A DNA stretch of 43,449 nt from a virus, in IMG/VR virus record IMGVR_UViG_3300005753_000035, positions 1 through 43,449 of that record; one strand, written 5' to 3'. Positions 1-10,043 of this stretch are shown here, one piece after another. Position 1 is the stretch's first letter. The number at the start of each line of letters is the position of its first letter. The notes under the pieces are model-generated. The model saw only the letters and a list, made by a program, of their open reading frames with translations. It was not told the origin of the DNA and ran no database searches. Both the position numbers and the translations under genes were made by a program.

Positions 1-1764
1 AGTAAAGTACATGACCAAGCTCTTACTATAAACTACTGGAAGAATGCAGGTAATACAGGTAATATATCTTTCTATGTTATACAAATTGGTAACATAATTA
101 ATTTTATTGATGCCACTAAAACTCCTGTTAGTGGTGGTACAACAGGAATTACTATAGACCTTGTGACATTTAAGACAGCTTCTGCTCAGAACATAGGTTC
201 TGAACCTATTCAGACTGCAGTGGGTAATGGTGTTCTATATGTTGTGTCAAAAGACACAAGTCCATTCTATATAACATATGATAGTAGTAGTGGTTCTCCT
301 GCAATTAATACTCCTATTGTTATTGACATACAAGCCAGAGATTTTCTAGGATTAGAAGATGGCTACACCCTCGAAGAAAGGCGTATCACACCTATAACAT
401 CAGCACATCATTATAATCTTCTTAATCAAGGTTGGTTAAATACACACATTACAACATATGAAGCTGGTGGTACGTCACCCAGCAATGCTGATATATGGAT
501 ACTTGGAAAAGATGCTAATGATGTCTTTCAAGCTGCACAGTTAAATAAGGTTTATGTTGGTGATACTCCAGCACCTAAAGGACATTTCAAATTTAATGTA
601 TTTGATAGAGACTATAATTCTAAACTAACACCACCATCTACTGATTTAGTGGATATTATAGAGGAGAATAGATTTACTACCACAGCATTCTATTCAGGTC
701 GCGTGTGGTTCTCTGGTGTTGAAAGTAATATTAAATCTACAGCAGCATCTGGATTGAACAGTAATATATACTATAGTCAATTGCTTATTGATAATAGTAA
801 AGCAGGAAAATGTTTTCAGGATGCAGACCCAACATCAGAACAGGTTAGTGATTTAGTTGCTACTGATGGTGGTGTTATTGTTATTCCAGAAATAGAGAGA
901 GTATGGAAAATAGTTCCAATGAAGAACTCTCTTTTAGTATTTGCTAGTAATGGTGTTTGGCAGGTACGAGGTAGCGGAGATACTGGATTTGATGCTACAA
1001 ACTTTGAAATATTAAAGCTTATATCAATAAATATATACAATTCTGACTGCATAGTTGTAGTTGAAGATGCCATTATGTTCTGGGCTGATGCTGGTATTTA
1101 TGTACTTAGTTCTGATGGGCGTGGTTTATTTACATCAACTAATATATCTAAAAAAACTATACAAACACTATATAATAATGTATCTAATGTAGCTAAATTA
1201 TATGCTAGAGGCTCCTATGATGCTACTGGGAGAATTGTGTCCTGGTTATACAATGACAGTTCTTCATATAATGGATTCACAGATAGATTCTTTTATGACA
1301 CTGAATTGTTATTTGATGTTCAGTTACAAGCATTCTATAAACATACGTTTAGCTCTATTAATGTGCGTTCCCCAAGCATAGCAGGACAAATAAACTCAAA
1401 TGATTTATTAATAGCTGACGTTTCTTTTAATGTAGAAGTATCAGGAGTTAGTGTTGAAGCTAGTACTATACAAGTTAATATAACACAAGCAGCACGTGCT
1501 AGTGGGACATCATCAGTTAAATATTGGACTTTCAGAGAAGAAGCAATATCATTAGATTTTAAAATATACATGACAGAGCTTAATGATGGTACTTTTGTAG
1601 ACTGGAAAGGGTTTGATGGTGCAGGGGCAGACTTTCTATCATTCTTAAGAACAGGTCATGAATTATTTGATGACCCATCTAAAATTAAACAAGTTAAATA
1701 TCTTACGATGTACTTCAAACGAACAGAGACTGGATTCATGGAACAGGGCGGAGGGCCAGCATAA
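1..1764 (+). CDS. Tail tubular protein B-like, C-terminal part (joins 43252-43449)
   Basis: Frame 1 is open from the first base to the TAA at 1762-1764 (587 codons), and the frame opened by the ATG at 43252 reaches the right edge after exactly 66 codons in the same phase. On a circular genome this is one protein of about 653 aa. A GTG at 163 is only an internal codon. The protein is beta-rich and long, sits directly after a tail-tubular-A-like gene and a 77-aa gene, and precedes the internal virion proteins. That is the place of the T7 gp12-type tail nozzle protein. The N-terminal part (many charged residues, then NFILNSDGSRQRRRG) resembles nozzle/stabilisation proteins of podoviruses. The function is inferred from position and general resemblance, not from a catalytic motif. 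The stop overlaps the next ATG (TAATG). Confidence 0.75.
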   Translation, partial: SKVHDQALTINYWKNAGNTGNISFYVIQIGNIINFIDATKTPVSGGTTGITIDLVTFKTASAQNIGSEPIQTAVGNGVLYVVSKDTSPFYITYDSSSGSPAINTPIVIDIQARDFLGLEDGYTLEERRITPITSAHHYNLLNQGWLNTHITTYEAGGTSPSNADIWILGKDANDVFQAAQLNKVYVGDTPAPKGHFKFNVFDRDYNSKLTPPSTDLVDIIEENRFTTTAFYSGRVWFSGVESNIKSTAASGLNSNIYYSQLLIDNSKAGKCFQDADPTSEQVSDLVATDGGVIVIPEIERVWKIVPMKNSLLVFASNGVWQVRGSGDTGFDATNFEILKLISINIYNSDCIVVVEDAIMFWADAGIYVLSSDGRGLFTSTNISKKTIQTLYNNVSNVAKLYARGSYDATGRIVSWLYNDSSSYNGFTDRFFYDTELLFDVQLQAFYKHTFSSINVRSPSIAGQINSNDLLIADVSFNVEVSGVSVEASTIQVNITQAARASGTSSVKYWTFREEAISLDFKIYMTELNDGTFVDWKGFDGAGADFLSFLRTGHELFDDPSKIKQVKYLTMYFKRTETGFMEQGGGPA

Positions 1765-2054
1765 TGGCTGTAATACCAGTAACACCTAGTAGTTGCTTAG
1801 TACAAGCGCGCTGGGGATGGTCAGACCACTTAAATTCTGGTAGATTTGGCACACAATTTCAAGCTTATAGGTTGAGTTCTAACTACATACCTCTAGTTAC
1901 TTCAGATCCATACTCATATGGTTTTGAAGTAATAGTAACTAGAAGTAAATTACGCGGACATGGTAGGGCCCTGTCCTTATACATAAGTTCTGAGACAGGA
2001 AAAGACCTACACCTGTTGGGATGGACTGTTGACATTACTGGTGAATCTGATTAA
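1764..2054 (+). CDS. Unknown 96-aa protein, late operon
   Basis: ATG at 1764 overlaps the TAA of the tail protein (TAATG), so translation is probably coupled. The 96-aa product (MAVIPVTPSSCLVQ..., rich in aromatic and small residues, with no membrane segment or metal motif) looks like a compact beta protein. The end of the gene overlaps the start of the oxygenase gene. Its place in the tail block suggests a minor virion protein; no family was recognised. Confidence 0.7.
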   Translation: MAVIPVTPSSCLVQARWGWSDHLNSGRFGTQFQAYRLSSNYIPLVTSDPYSYGFEVIVTRSKLRGHGRALSLYISSETGKDLHLLGWTVDITGESD

Positions 2055-2589
2055 CTTTGAACGTATATATAAGGAAGACTTAACTGATTTAATATCAGAA
2101 GTTATTAATAATGAATCTCTATATAACTACATATCATTACGTACACAGTCTAAAGAATCTCCACATCGGGAAGTAGATGATATACTTCTTAGGGGGCCAA
2201 AAATAAATTCAGATTCAACGCCTCACCAATTATGGAATGAAGTACATTGTGTAAATTATAATGCCTTTGATGTATTCCCTATAGTGTATCAACATGTATT
2301 AGATGTGATGAGAGTAGTTGATGGTGTAGAACTAGGTAGAGTTATTATAACTAAGCTACCTTCTAATGGTAAAATCTACCCACACTTTGATGGTGGTGAT
2401 GCTGGAGAAGCATACACTAGATATCACACAGTACTTAAAGGTGTTATTGGTAATAAATTTACATCTGGAGAAGATACAGTACACATGGTAACAGGAGAAA
2501 CTTGGTGGGTTAATAACCATATTACGCATAGTGTACACAATGATACTAATGAAGATAGAATACACTTAATCATGGACATATTAATATGA
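2029..2589 (+). CDS. 2OG-Fe(II) oxygenase, aspartyl/asparaginyl beta-hydroxylase-like
   Basis: The 186-aa product has the layout of the Asp/Asn beta-hydroxylase (cupin) family: HxD metal motif in IYPHFDGGD (H119, D121), a GETWWVNN strand, a distal histidine in HSVHN (H167 or H170), and an arginine ten or so residues later (R177, DRIHLIMD) that would bind 2-oxoglutarate. Members hydroxylate side chains using Fe(II), O2 and 2-oxoglutarate; the substrate here is unknown. Start: TTG at 2029, preceded by GGGATGG; a GTG at 2041 is an alternative, and both overlap the previous gene. The last codons overlap the GNAT gene (ATGA). The gene lies among virion genes, so a virion or host-envelope protein is a possible target (inference). 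Confidence 0.72.
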   Translation: MTLLVNLINFERIYKEDLTDLISEVINNESLYNYISLRTQSKESPHREVDDILLRGPKINSDSTPHQLWNEVHCVNYNAFDVFPIVYQHVLDVMRVVDGVELGRVIITKLPSNGKIYPHFDGGDAGEAYTRYHTVLKGVIGNKFTSGEDTVHMVTGETWWVNNHITHSVHNDTNEDRIHLIMDILI

Positions 2590-3041
2590 TTACATATCAA
2601 GAAGAATTATTTAAAGATGTAGTAGAAGAAATGATACCTATAGTAGAGGTTCATTGGAATGAAATAGCAATACACAAAGAAAAGATTAAACTAGAATGTG
2701 ATTGGAATAAATACATAGCATTAGATGAATTAGATATGCTATCAACAGTTACTGTTAGAGACAATGGTGTTATGATTGGATACGTTGTTACTCTAATAGT
2801 ATCTCATGGGCACTACATGTCACATAACTTTGCTAATGTTGATGCAGTGTATATAGACAAGGAATATAGGGGAACTAAAGTTGGTAGCTCCTTATGTGAG
2901 TATGCAGAAGACATTTGTAAGGACCGTGGAGCATCTGTCATGATGCATCATGTCAAAGTTACACATAATTTTGGCCCCTTATTAGAAAGAATTGGTTATA
3001 CAAAAGTAGAAGAACTTTACTCTAAATATATAGGTGATTAA
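2586..3041 (+). CDS. GNAT-family N-acetyltransferase
   Basis: 151 aa. Motif A of the GNAT fold is visible: a beta strand (DAVYIDKEY) followed by RGTKVG at residues 95-100, the R/Q-x-x-G-x-G/A-type acetyl-CoA pyrophosphate loop, then a helix (SSLCEYAEDICKDRG) and the motif-B-like segment ending in ERIGYTKVEELYSKYI. It would transfer an acetyl group from acetyl-CoA to an amine; the substrate is unknown. The ATG overlaps the oxygenase stop (ATGA), so the two modifying enzymes are translationally coupled. Both sit between tail and internal virion genes, where T7-like phages normally carry no enzymes. Confidence 0.8.
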   Translation: MITYQEELFKDVVEEMIPIVEVHWNEIAIHKEKIKLECDWNKYIALDELDMLSTVTVRDNGVMIGYVVTLIVSHGHYMSHNFANVDAVYIDKEYRGTKVGSSLCEYAEDICKDRGASVMMHHVKVTHNFGPLLERIGYTKVEELYSKYIGD

Positions 3042-3043
3042 TA

Positions 3044-3499
3044 ATGGCAGTATCGGCGGTTATAGCAGTAGCTGCAGTAATATCTGCAGTTGAATCAGAT
3101 AAGTCTAGGAAAGCACAGCGTCAGGCTAATGATGAGAAAGCATCAGCAAGAAGAAATGAAGCACGTGTACGTCAAAAACAAGCAGATATTAAAGCACGTC
3201 AGGACCGAATTAGGGCAATAAGAGAACAGCGTATAGTACAGGCAGGTATTTTACAGTCCGGTGCCAATGCAGGTGCTACAGGTAGCTCTGCTGTAGCAGG
3301 AGGTGTAGGTAGCGTCGGTACTAGAACAGCAGGAAATATAAGTACAGCTAATCAGATAAGTACTTTGTCTCAAGAAGCCACTATATTTAACATAGAGGCA
3401 TCTAGGAGAGCACAAGCTTTTAGTAATGAAGCTAGTGCTGCAGCAGGTAGAGCTGATGTAGCTGATTCAGTTGGTAGTGCTGTTAGTATATTCAGATAA
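3044..3499 (+). CDS. Small internal virion protein (gp14-like)
   Basis: 151 aa. A short hydrophobic alanine/valine N-terminus (VSAVIAVAAVISAV) is followed by a long charged helix rich in R, K, Q and A (about residues 18-70), then a glycine/alanine/serine-rich segment and a final amphipathic helix. This composition and the position just ahead of two very large virion proteins match T7 gp14-like ejection proteins, which help form the DNA conduit across the host envelope. Start ATG 3044 follows TAGGTG two bases after the upstream stop. Confidence 0.7.
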   Translation: MAVSAVIAVAAVISAVESDKSRKAQRQANDEKASARRNEARVRQKQADIKARQDRIRAIREQRIVQAGILQSGANAGATGSSAVAGGVGSVGTRTAGNISTANQISTLSQEATIFNIEASRRAQAFSNEASAAAGRADVADSVGSAVSIFR

Positions 3500-3505
3500 T
3501 AAAGG

Positions 3506-3520
3506 TATAACATTGTTATA
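3506..3520. promoter_or_regulatory. Palindrome TATAACATTGTTATA, perfect copy
   Basis: Perfect 15-bp palindrome (7-bp arms, one central base) that fills the space between a weak SD (AAAGG, 3501-3505) and the ATG at 3521 of the large ejection protein. If it folds in mRNA (6-bp stem, 3-nt loop) it would draw the SD next to the ATG. It is one of eleven related sites in the genome. Confidence 0.7.
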
Positions 3521-6500
3521 ATGACTGATAAATTTAAAAATATACCTAATGATGAGTTCCTTCCACTAGTTGAAGAGGAAGAAGATATTCCTGTACCTGA
3601 AAAAGCTGCTAATCAAGAGTCATTCTATGTTACTGCATTAAATAACTCTGAAGACCCTGTAGTTGACTTCGTTAATACTCGTGAGAATTTAAGAGCTTTA
3701 GGTGAAGACCCTATATCCGCTAAGGTTAGGGAAAGGTTAGCTAGAGATTTAAATTTAGTTGAAGACTCAGTTATGATGAGAGAATCTGCACAAGCTACAG
3801 GTATTAAAAGAACTAATATTATATCGAACTTCATAAACCGTAGAACTATCCCTGCTGATGTGGACTTACAGCGTGAGTACATGACAGAGGCTGGTGTTAA
3901 TGCAACAAACACCAAGGATATTCTTAATGATGTACAGACTAATGCAATGGACGAGCATGAAAGAATACTAGAAGCTCGTGATAACATTAAAGAACAAATA
4001 ATAGATGTAGTTAATAACTTATCGTCTACTACTGGGCAGGCTGTTACAGATTTCTTAGGTAGTGTAGCACCATTCAATATGTCAAACACATATAGAGCTT
4101 TACTTGAAGGTCTACAGAAGAGAGGAACTTTAGGTGAAGGTTCTCCATCAGGAGCAATGGTATTAACTGGTGAAGCTTTAGAAATTATTAAAGATGAATT
4201 AAGAAAGTCTGACCCCACAGAGAAGAAAGCATTAGCTGCTGATATATTATCTATCATAGGTGATAACAGTGGACTACTAGCTAACAATGATATGATTAAG
4301 TTCTATATCATAAAGGAAGTCTTCCAAGAAATACAAGACCCTACTGCAGTAGAGAATTTTGATTGGGACAGGCTAATAGAGAATACTACAGGCATATTAG
4401 ATATAGTTATGCTTGGTCAGTTAGTTAAAGGTGCTGGTAGAATTATAGGTTCAATTGGTAGAGACACTCCTGCTGCTGCAGCTATAAGTGCAGACCCTTC
4501 CAAGGCTGCTAAGATTCTAGCAGGTGCAATTAAGTCAGAAGAACTAGCTAAAGCTGTTGGTACTACACCAACTGAAGTCTTATCTCATGCTGTATATCCC
4601 AAACCACTTAACTATGGAGACATACGTAGTGCTCCAGCTAATGTTGTGGATGAATTAAAAATAATTGAACAACAAGTTAAAGATGTGGTAGACTTAGCAG
4701 AGCCTATGTCTATCAACTTAACTACAGTGGAGCGTTCTAGTGCTTCAAACAATTGGTTAAAGGATTTAAACTTAAACTCTAGGTCACATCTATACACTAA
4801 CCTATCTGAAGTAGGTATTGAAGGTGAGAAGATTGTAGCTAAAGCTGTTTATGGTTTAGACGAGACACACGGATTCCCTAATGGATTCATGGCACATGAA
4901 CGTGCTATAGAATTAATGGGTTCATTTGGTAAATGGGATATACTAAAGAAACGTGGTGATGGTTTCGTTAAAACTAAGAATCTTTCTGGTAAGGGAGAGT
5001 TCTTCATAAAAACTACACATGAACGATTCTTTAGACCTGAAGATGCACTAATATTTGACCCTAAAGATATATACATTGGTGGAACTAAAGCTAAATTCTT
5101 AGGTGACCCATCATCTATATTTGCTAAGTGGTACAGTAATGCAGGTGCAGTATCTCATGACTTAGGAAAGTCTATTGAACACAGTCTATATAAAATTATT
5201 GATAAACCCTTTGTTAAACTTGGTGATGAATCCAAATTAAAGATAATTAACATGCTTGATGAAGGTAGCAAACGTGGTACACGTATTAACTACAAAGAAT
5301 TACTAGGTAGAGAGTTCTCAGAAACAGAAATAAATGGTATAAATAGTATGTATGGTTTGTCTGATGCTCTGTACTTCCTAAATAATAGACGGTACTTACA
5401 AGCTTTAGATAATAGTGGTATGAAAAAAATTGTGGGTTCTAGCTGGGAAGGATTAGGCAGACCAATTAAGGAAGATTTATCTATCTCAACAGTGTTTGAC
5501 CCATCTCTTAATGACGTGCGCTCTATAACACCCTTGGAAATTAAGAATCTTTATAAAGAAGGTGATACACTTATTCGATTAGCAGGTAGAGAGGGTACTA
5601 AGGATGTTAAAGCCACTGTAGCGATATCTAAGAAGTCAGACAAGACTAAAATAGAAGGATTGCCAGACCAAATACTTAATTATAGACCTGGTTATATTGC
5701 TAGATACTATAAAGATGAAGTATTTATTGATGAGATTAGCAATATCATTGTGGATGGTGTTAAGACTGAGAATAAACGTACTATCATAGCACTGGGTAAC
5801 AGAATACAAGCATCAAAGATAGCAGACAAGATGAATACTACTGCTGATGTAGGTGTTTCTTATGTTGCTCGGGTTGATAGAAAGATTACTGCAGAAGAAC
5901 GAACCAAAGCTATGATGGACATTGATAATGCTTGGGGTAGGTTATTCTTTAGTAAACGTGGTGAACAGTTACGTGGTCTCGAAGGTCTGGCAACTGTTGA
6001 TGACCCTATAGATGCTATTGTCCGTAACATTGGTACTACATCTAGGTCAGTATCTCATGAAGGATTCATTCAAACATCTAAGCAACGGTATATAAATACA
6101 TATGGTGACCTGTCATCTAATAAAGGTTTATATCCAAAGGATGCAAGTCAGATTGTAGGTTCAGGAGCACTAAAAGATAAAGATAGAATAGGTAAGGCTA
6201 TAGCTGTACATGACTACATTGGATTAATGGAAGGTGTACAACCAGTATCTGCAACTATGTGGAAAGGGTTTGTTAATAACCTAGCTGATACATTAGAGAA
6301 TGGTGCAGGTGGTTTCCGTGATGCTACTGCTACTAAGTTTCGTGGTGCTCAGAGAGACCCTATGCAATTAGCTCGTGGTGCTACATTCAATATGTTCCTT
6401 GCTGCTAACCCACTTAGACAAGCTATCTTACAGTCATCACAGTTTAGTTTTATTGCCTCATTAGAACCTAGATATGTTATGGGTGCTATTAAAGGTAAGG

Positions 6501-8128
6501 GATTTCTATCACAAAAATTAGGAATTGACTTAGGAATGGCATCGTCTACACGTCCAGAACTAGCTAAGAAATTAAACCCTATTGGTGCTAAACTTATGGG
6601 TGTTCCTGAAAAAGAATACCTAGAAATAGTACAGGACTTCCGTAATAGTGGTCTACCATTTAGTATTGATAGTCACTTATTTGTACGTGATGCAGTAATA
6701 GAACTATCAAAGAAAATAGAAGTCTCAATGGCTGGTAAAGTATCCAGACATCTAAGAGAGATACCAATTATTGCTCTACGTACAGCTAAGAAAGTGGGTT
6801 TTGATTTTGGTGAATACAATAACTTAGCATCAACATACTTACTAGCAAGACGTAGATACTTAGCTAGAGAAAGTAAGACTACAAAGAATCTAACAAGAGC
6901 AGACAAGTTAAATATTGGTGCAGAAGCTAGACAACTAGCATTATCTATGACTGAAGCAGGTAGCTTTGGTTATCAGAAAGGTGCATTTAGTTTAATGACA
7001 CAGTTCTACTCTATTCAACAAAAAGCTTTCTTAGCTGTGCTTCCTCAGAAATTAGGAGGTAACAAATTCTTTACTGCTCAAGAGAAATTACGTATAGGTC
7101 TAGGTCAAACTCTAATGTATGGTACTGCAGGGTTTGGACTCAAAGAAATATATGAGAAGAGCAGAGATTTCATGGGAGTAGAACCTAACCCTATAGTTGA
7201 TAAAGCTATCAAAGGTGGACTTGCAGATATAGTTCTCAATGCTTCAATAACAGCAGCCACAGGTGATGATACCAACTTAGTATTTGCTAATGACCTAGCA
7301 CCAGCATCAGGAACTATTAAAAGTGCAGGAGAATTGGTATTAGGCATATTCTCTGGTGGTACAGATGTAGCTGAACTAGCCTTTGGCCCATCATATGACG
7401 CTGGTGGAAGGCTCTGGAGAGCTGGTAAGATAACTAAGGATATCATGGTAGCACCAGATTTAAGCATCCCTGAACAGCTAACACGAGCTGTAAATAGCTC
7501 ACTAAGTGTCCTCTCAGGCTATAACAACTACCTCAAGGCCAGTGCTGCTAAGAATCTAGGATTCCATGTTAATAATAGTGGAGACCCGGTCGTTAAAGCA
7601 TCCTGGTCAGAGTCTATAGGACAAATGTTTGGTTTCCGTTCTAATGCCGTGGATGAATACTACAGAATGCAACAAAGTTTACACAGTTTTAATAGCAGTG
7701 GTGGTAAATCAGGTTCAGCAGACCACCTAAAAGAAATAGCTAAGCAGTACTATAAACGTATGAGTGCTATTGCTGCTAAATTCTCTAGTGAATCACCACA
7801 GAACCTAGATGATTTACAAATGAAAAGATTCAATGAAGCCATACGTACTGAAGCTATTATACTTAGCGTACTAGACCCTAACGATAGAGAGTTTGTTCTT
7901 AATGAATTCAGAAAACAACTATCTCGTGGTGTAGAAGTTAAGTCAGATAGATTAGTTAATGATATTGTACGTGCATCACTCAACGGTGACTATGGTAACC
8001 AAGTTGAAGGAATACTAACTCAATTGAAAAACTCAGGACTACTTAATACTCCAGAAGAACAGCAAGACATTAGAGACTTGTGGGATTATTTAACTAGTGA
8101 AGTTTTATTTGATAAGGAAGGTAATTAA
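3521..8128 (+). CDS. Large internal virion / DNA ejection protein (gp16-like position)
   Basis: 1535 aa, the largest gene. An acidic N-terminus (LVEEEEDIPVPE) is followed by long helical regions with many charged residues, several hydrophobic glycine-rich stretches (for example around IVMLGQLVKGAGRIIGSIG and the segment near residue 1200), and a helical C-terminus. Its size and its place between a gp14-like and a second large virion protein fit the ejection proteins that leave the capsid and span the host envelope. I saw no clear lytic transglycosylase signature at the N-terminus, unlike T7 gp16. The ATG is set by the palindrome-SD arrangement just upstream, and the stop overlaps the next ATG (TAATG). 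Confidence 0.75.
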   Translation: MTDKFKNIPNDEFLPLVEEEEDIPVPEKAANQESFYVTALNNSEDPVVDFVNTRENLRALGEDPISAKVRERLARDLNLVEDSVMMRESAQATGIKRTNIISNFINRRTIPADVDLQREYMTEAGVNATNTKDILNDVQTNAMDEHERILEARDNIKEQIIDVVNNLSSTTGQAVTDFLGSVAPFNMSNTYRALLEGLQKRGTLGEGSPSGAMVLTGEALEIIKDELRKSDPTEKKALAADILSIIGDNSGLLANNDMIKFYIIKEVFQEIQDPTAVENFDWDRLIENTTGILDIVMLGQLVKGAGRIIGSIGRDTPAAAAISADPSKAAKILAGAIKSEELAKAVGTTPTEVLSHAVYPKPLNYGDIRSAPANVVDELKIIEQQVKDVVDLAEPMSINLTTVERSSASNNWLKDLNLNSRSHLYTNLSEVGIEGEKIVAKAVYGLDETHGFPNGFMAHERAIELMGSFGKWDILKKRGDGFVKTKNLSGKGEFFIKTTHERFFRPEDALIFDPKDIYIGGTKAKFLGDPSSIFAKWYSNAGAVSHDLGKSIEHSLYKIIDKPFVKLGDESKLKIINMLDEGSKRGTRINYKELLGREFSETEINGINSMYGLSDALYFLNNRRYLQALDNSGMKKIVGSSWEGLGRPIKEDLSISTVFDPSLNDVRSITPLEIKNLYKEGDTLIRLAGREGTKDVKATVAISKKSDKTKIEGLPDQILNYRPGYIARYYKDEVFIDEISNIIVDGVKTENKRTIIALGNRIQASKIADKMNTTADVGVSYVARVDRKITAEERTKAMMDIDNAWGRLFFSKRGEQLRGLEGLATVDDPIDAIVRNIGTTSRSVSHEGFIQTSKQRYINTYGDLSSNKGLYPKDASQIVGSGALKDKDRIGKAIAVHDYIGLMEGVQPVSATMWKGFVNNLADTLENGAGGFRDATATKFRGAQRDPMQLARGATFNMFLAANPLRQAILQSSQFSFIASLEPRYVMGAIKGKGFLSQKLGIDLGMASSTRPELAKKLNPIGAKLMGVPEKEYLEIVQDFRNSGLPFSIDSHLFVRDAVIELSKKIEVSMAGKVSRHLREIPIIALRTAKKVGFDFGEYNNLASTYLLARRRYLARESKTTKNLTRADKLNIGAEARQLALSMTEAGSFGYQKGAFSLMTQFYSIQQKAFLAVLPQKLGGNKFFTAQEKLRIGLGQTLMYGTAGFGLKEIYEKSRDFMGVEPNPIVDKAIKGGLADIVLNASITAATGDDTNLVFANDLAPASGTIKSAGELVLGIFSGGTDVAELAFGPSYDAGGRLWRAGKITKDIMVAPDLSIPEQLTRAVNSSLSVLSGYNNYLKASAAKNLGFHVNNSGDPVVKASWSESIGQMFGFRSNAVDEYYRMQQSLHSFNSSGGKSGSADHLKEIAKQYYKRMSAIAAKFSSESPQNLDDLQMKRFNEAIRTEAIILSVLDPNDREFVLNEFRKQLSRGVEVKSDRLVNDIVRASLNGDYGNQVEGILTQLKNSGLLNTPEEQQDIRDLWDYLTSEVLFDKEGN

Positions 8129-10029
8129 TGGCTAAGAAATTTGTAGCAAACGTTCGTGAAGTAGCAGGTTCGACCTTCATACAGCCGTTTCAAACACCCA
8201 CAGACCCAGGCAATAATGCTCAGAGTGTTAAAGATATACTCAACATTGGACTACAGACATTTAAAGATGTTGAAAAGTCAAGGCTTAAATCTCAGTTAGA
8301 TAAAGAGACAGAAGAGTTTATTGGTACTGGCGAAATGAAAAGAGTAACTGGTGCTCTACAGCAAGAGTCTCAGTTACGTGAACAAACTGCAGGTCTTTTA
8401 GATTTAGAACAAGACAGAGCAGAGTTGAATAGAGGGGATTTAACCTCTGAAGAATTCATAGACCAGACATCTATAACTGCGCAAGAAGAACAGTTAATAC
8501 TTGGTGCAAAGAGAACTACTAACAAATTACATAATGCCTTCATTAAGGGTAGAATATCTGAGACTGAATTCAAGGCACGTACTGAAACTATTCTTAAAGG
8601 TTTTATTAATCGTGCCCCTGGATTAGCTAGTGAATTTAGACAAGTAGCTGCAGGTGTACTGGGGTTTGACCCTTCAGGAACTGCACTACAAGCAGCCTTT
8701 GATGCTGATTCTACTAGTTCTACAGTAGCTACAGCACAACGTAATAAGATTGCAGGGTTACTTATTGATGCAGGTATATATGATTCAAATAAATCTGCTG
8801 AAGATAACATATCAATGAATTGGCCTGCGTTTAGTAAAGTACTAACTGCTGAGAAGCAAGGTAACCTAGAGTATAATGCATGGAAGAAATCCAACGAAGT
8901 GGACGAGATAACTGACTTACAAATGCTTAGTCAATCTTCAATGGGACTACATATAAAAGCTTCTAATAACATAAATGACATTATAGGTACTAAATTTAAC
9001 ATTCTAACACAAACTGATATAGATAACATACCACTTCAACAACGTACTGCATTCATAGTACAGTTAGAAGCTGGTAAGTCTGCATTATTAACAGGTGCAA
9101 ATGCTACATATGATAAAGTATCAGACAAATCTAAGATATCCACAGTACTTAAAGGTACATTAGACCAGTACGATACTGCTATAACAATGTTACAAGGTAA
9201 AGTTACTGCTAATGTGTACCGTAATAGAGCTACTGCCAACCAACAACTAGCCCTTTCTGGTATAACAGCTAACCCGGATGATGCTAAATTAATGGCCTTC
9301 CTACAACTGTGGCCTAAAGGTGTGCCCCTTAGTGCTCGTGTTAGTAAGGGAGTACATGAAAGATTCAAACATATATATGATGCACTAAATACTAAAGGAA
9401 CTACGGACCCTTGGAAAGCTGTTACTCGTAATCAAACTGGTCAAGATGCTGTACAATCTCATAAGGATTTAAAGCAGAAGGTTCAAGAATCATGGAAGGT
9501 CATGCGTACTATGATGAATGATAATACTATAGATGATGACTCTGTATCTAAGATGGCTGAAATTATGCAGGGGTTTACATATGCATCATGGAAAGACCCA
9601 AGTGATATACAGCTTGAGTCTATGGATATGATATTTTCTGTTGCTAAAGACCCAGAATTTGCCAAGGTAGTTAAAGATAATGAATTACTACAAACTCAAA
9701 TGGCTATTAGTAGTGCAAATTATGTAGAGAGAACTCTCAATGGTTTAGGTAGTGAGATTAGTTTTGATAAGGATAAAGTATCTCTTGAACTTAATGATGG
9801 TTTTGTATCATTCAATACTAACGTGCCAGCTACAAATACAATGACACCAAGGCAGTTACGGGAATTAAATAATACATACGGTAATAGACTTAATAATGCT
9901 ATACGTAGCTTTGCACATATTAATGGTTCTACAGACTATAGAAAATCAGCAGCACAGTTATTAAAAGGTAACTCCCTGGGTAACCTCAATATAAAACTAA
10001 TCGGTAAAGATTCTGAGCTAATAAAATAA
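8128..10029 (+). CDS. Internal virion protein (gp15-like)
   Basis: 633 aa, starting at the ATG that overlaps the previous TAA (TAATG), with GGAAGG upstream. The sequence is mostly helical with coiled-coil-like charged stretches (DVEKSRLKSQLDKETEEF, residues about 48-65) and no transmembrane segment or enzyme motif. A protein of this size next to the giant ejection protein and directly before the lysis genes is the usual place of the second internal core protein (T7 gp15 class). The product is inferred from gene order. Confidence 0.68.
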   Translation: MAKKFVANVREVAGSTFIQPFQTPTDPGNNAQSVKDILNIGLQTFKDVEKSRLKSQLDKETEEFIGTGEMKRVTGALQQESQLREQTAGLLDLEQDRAELNRGDLTSEEFIDQTSITAQEEQLILGAKRTTNKLHNAFIKGRISETEFKARTETILKGFINRAPGLASEFRQVAAGVLGFDPSGTALQAAFDADSTSSTVATAQRNKIAGLLIDAGIYDSNKSAEDNISMNWPAFSKVLTAEKQGNLEYNAWKKSNEVDEITDLQMLSQSSMGLHIKASNNINDIIGTKFNILTQTDIDNIPLQQRTAFIVQLEAGKSALLTGANATYDKVSDKSKISTVLKGTLDQYDTAITMLQGKVTANVYRNRATANQQLALSGITANPDDAKLMAFLQLWPKGVPLSARVSKGVHERFKHIYDALNTKGTTDPWKAVTRNQTGQDAVQSHKDLKQKVQESWKVMRTMMNDNTIDDDSVSKMAEIMQGFTYASWKDPSDIQLESMDMIFSVAKDPEFAKVVKDNELLQTQMAISSANYVERTLNGLGSEISFDKDKVSLELNDGFVSFNTNVPATNTMTPRQLRELNNTYGNRLNNAIRSFAHINGSTDYRKSAAQLLKGNSLGNLNIKLIGKDSELIK

Positions 10030-10043
10030 TAAGGTAGGTAGTA

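Noticed and set aside
3625-4287. 220-codon - strand ORF opposite the large ejection protein
   Set aside because: Serine/leucine-rich antisense of a helical gene, without SD; the + strand gene is continuous.
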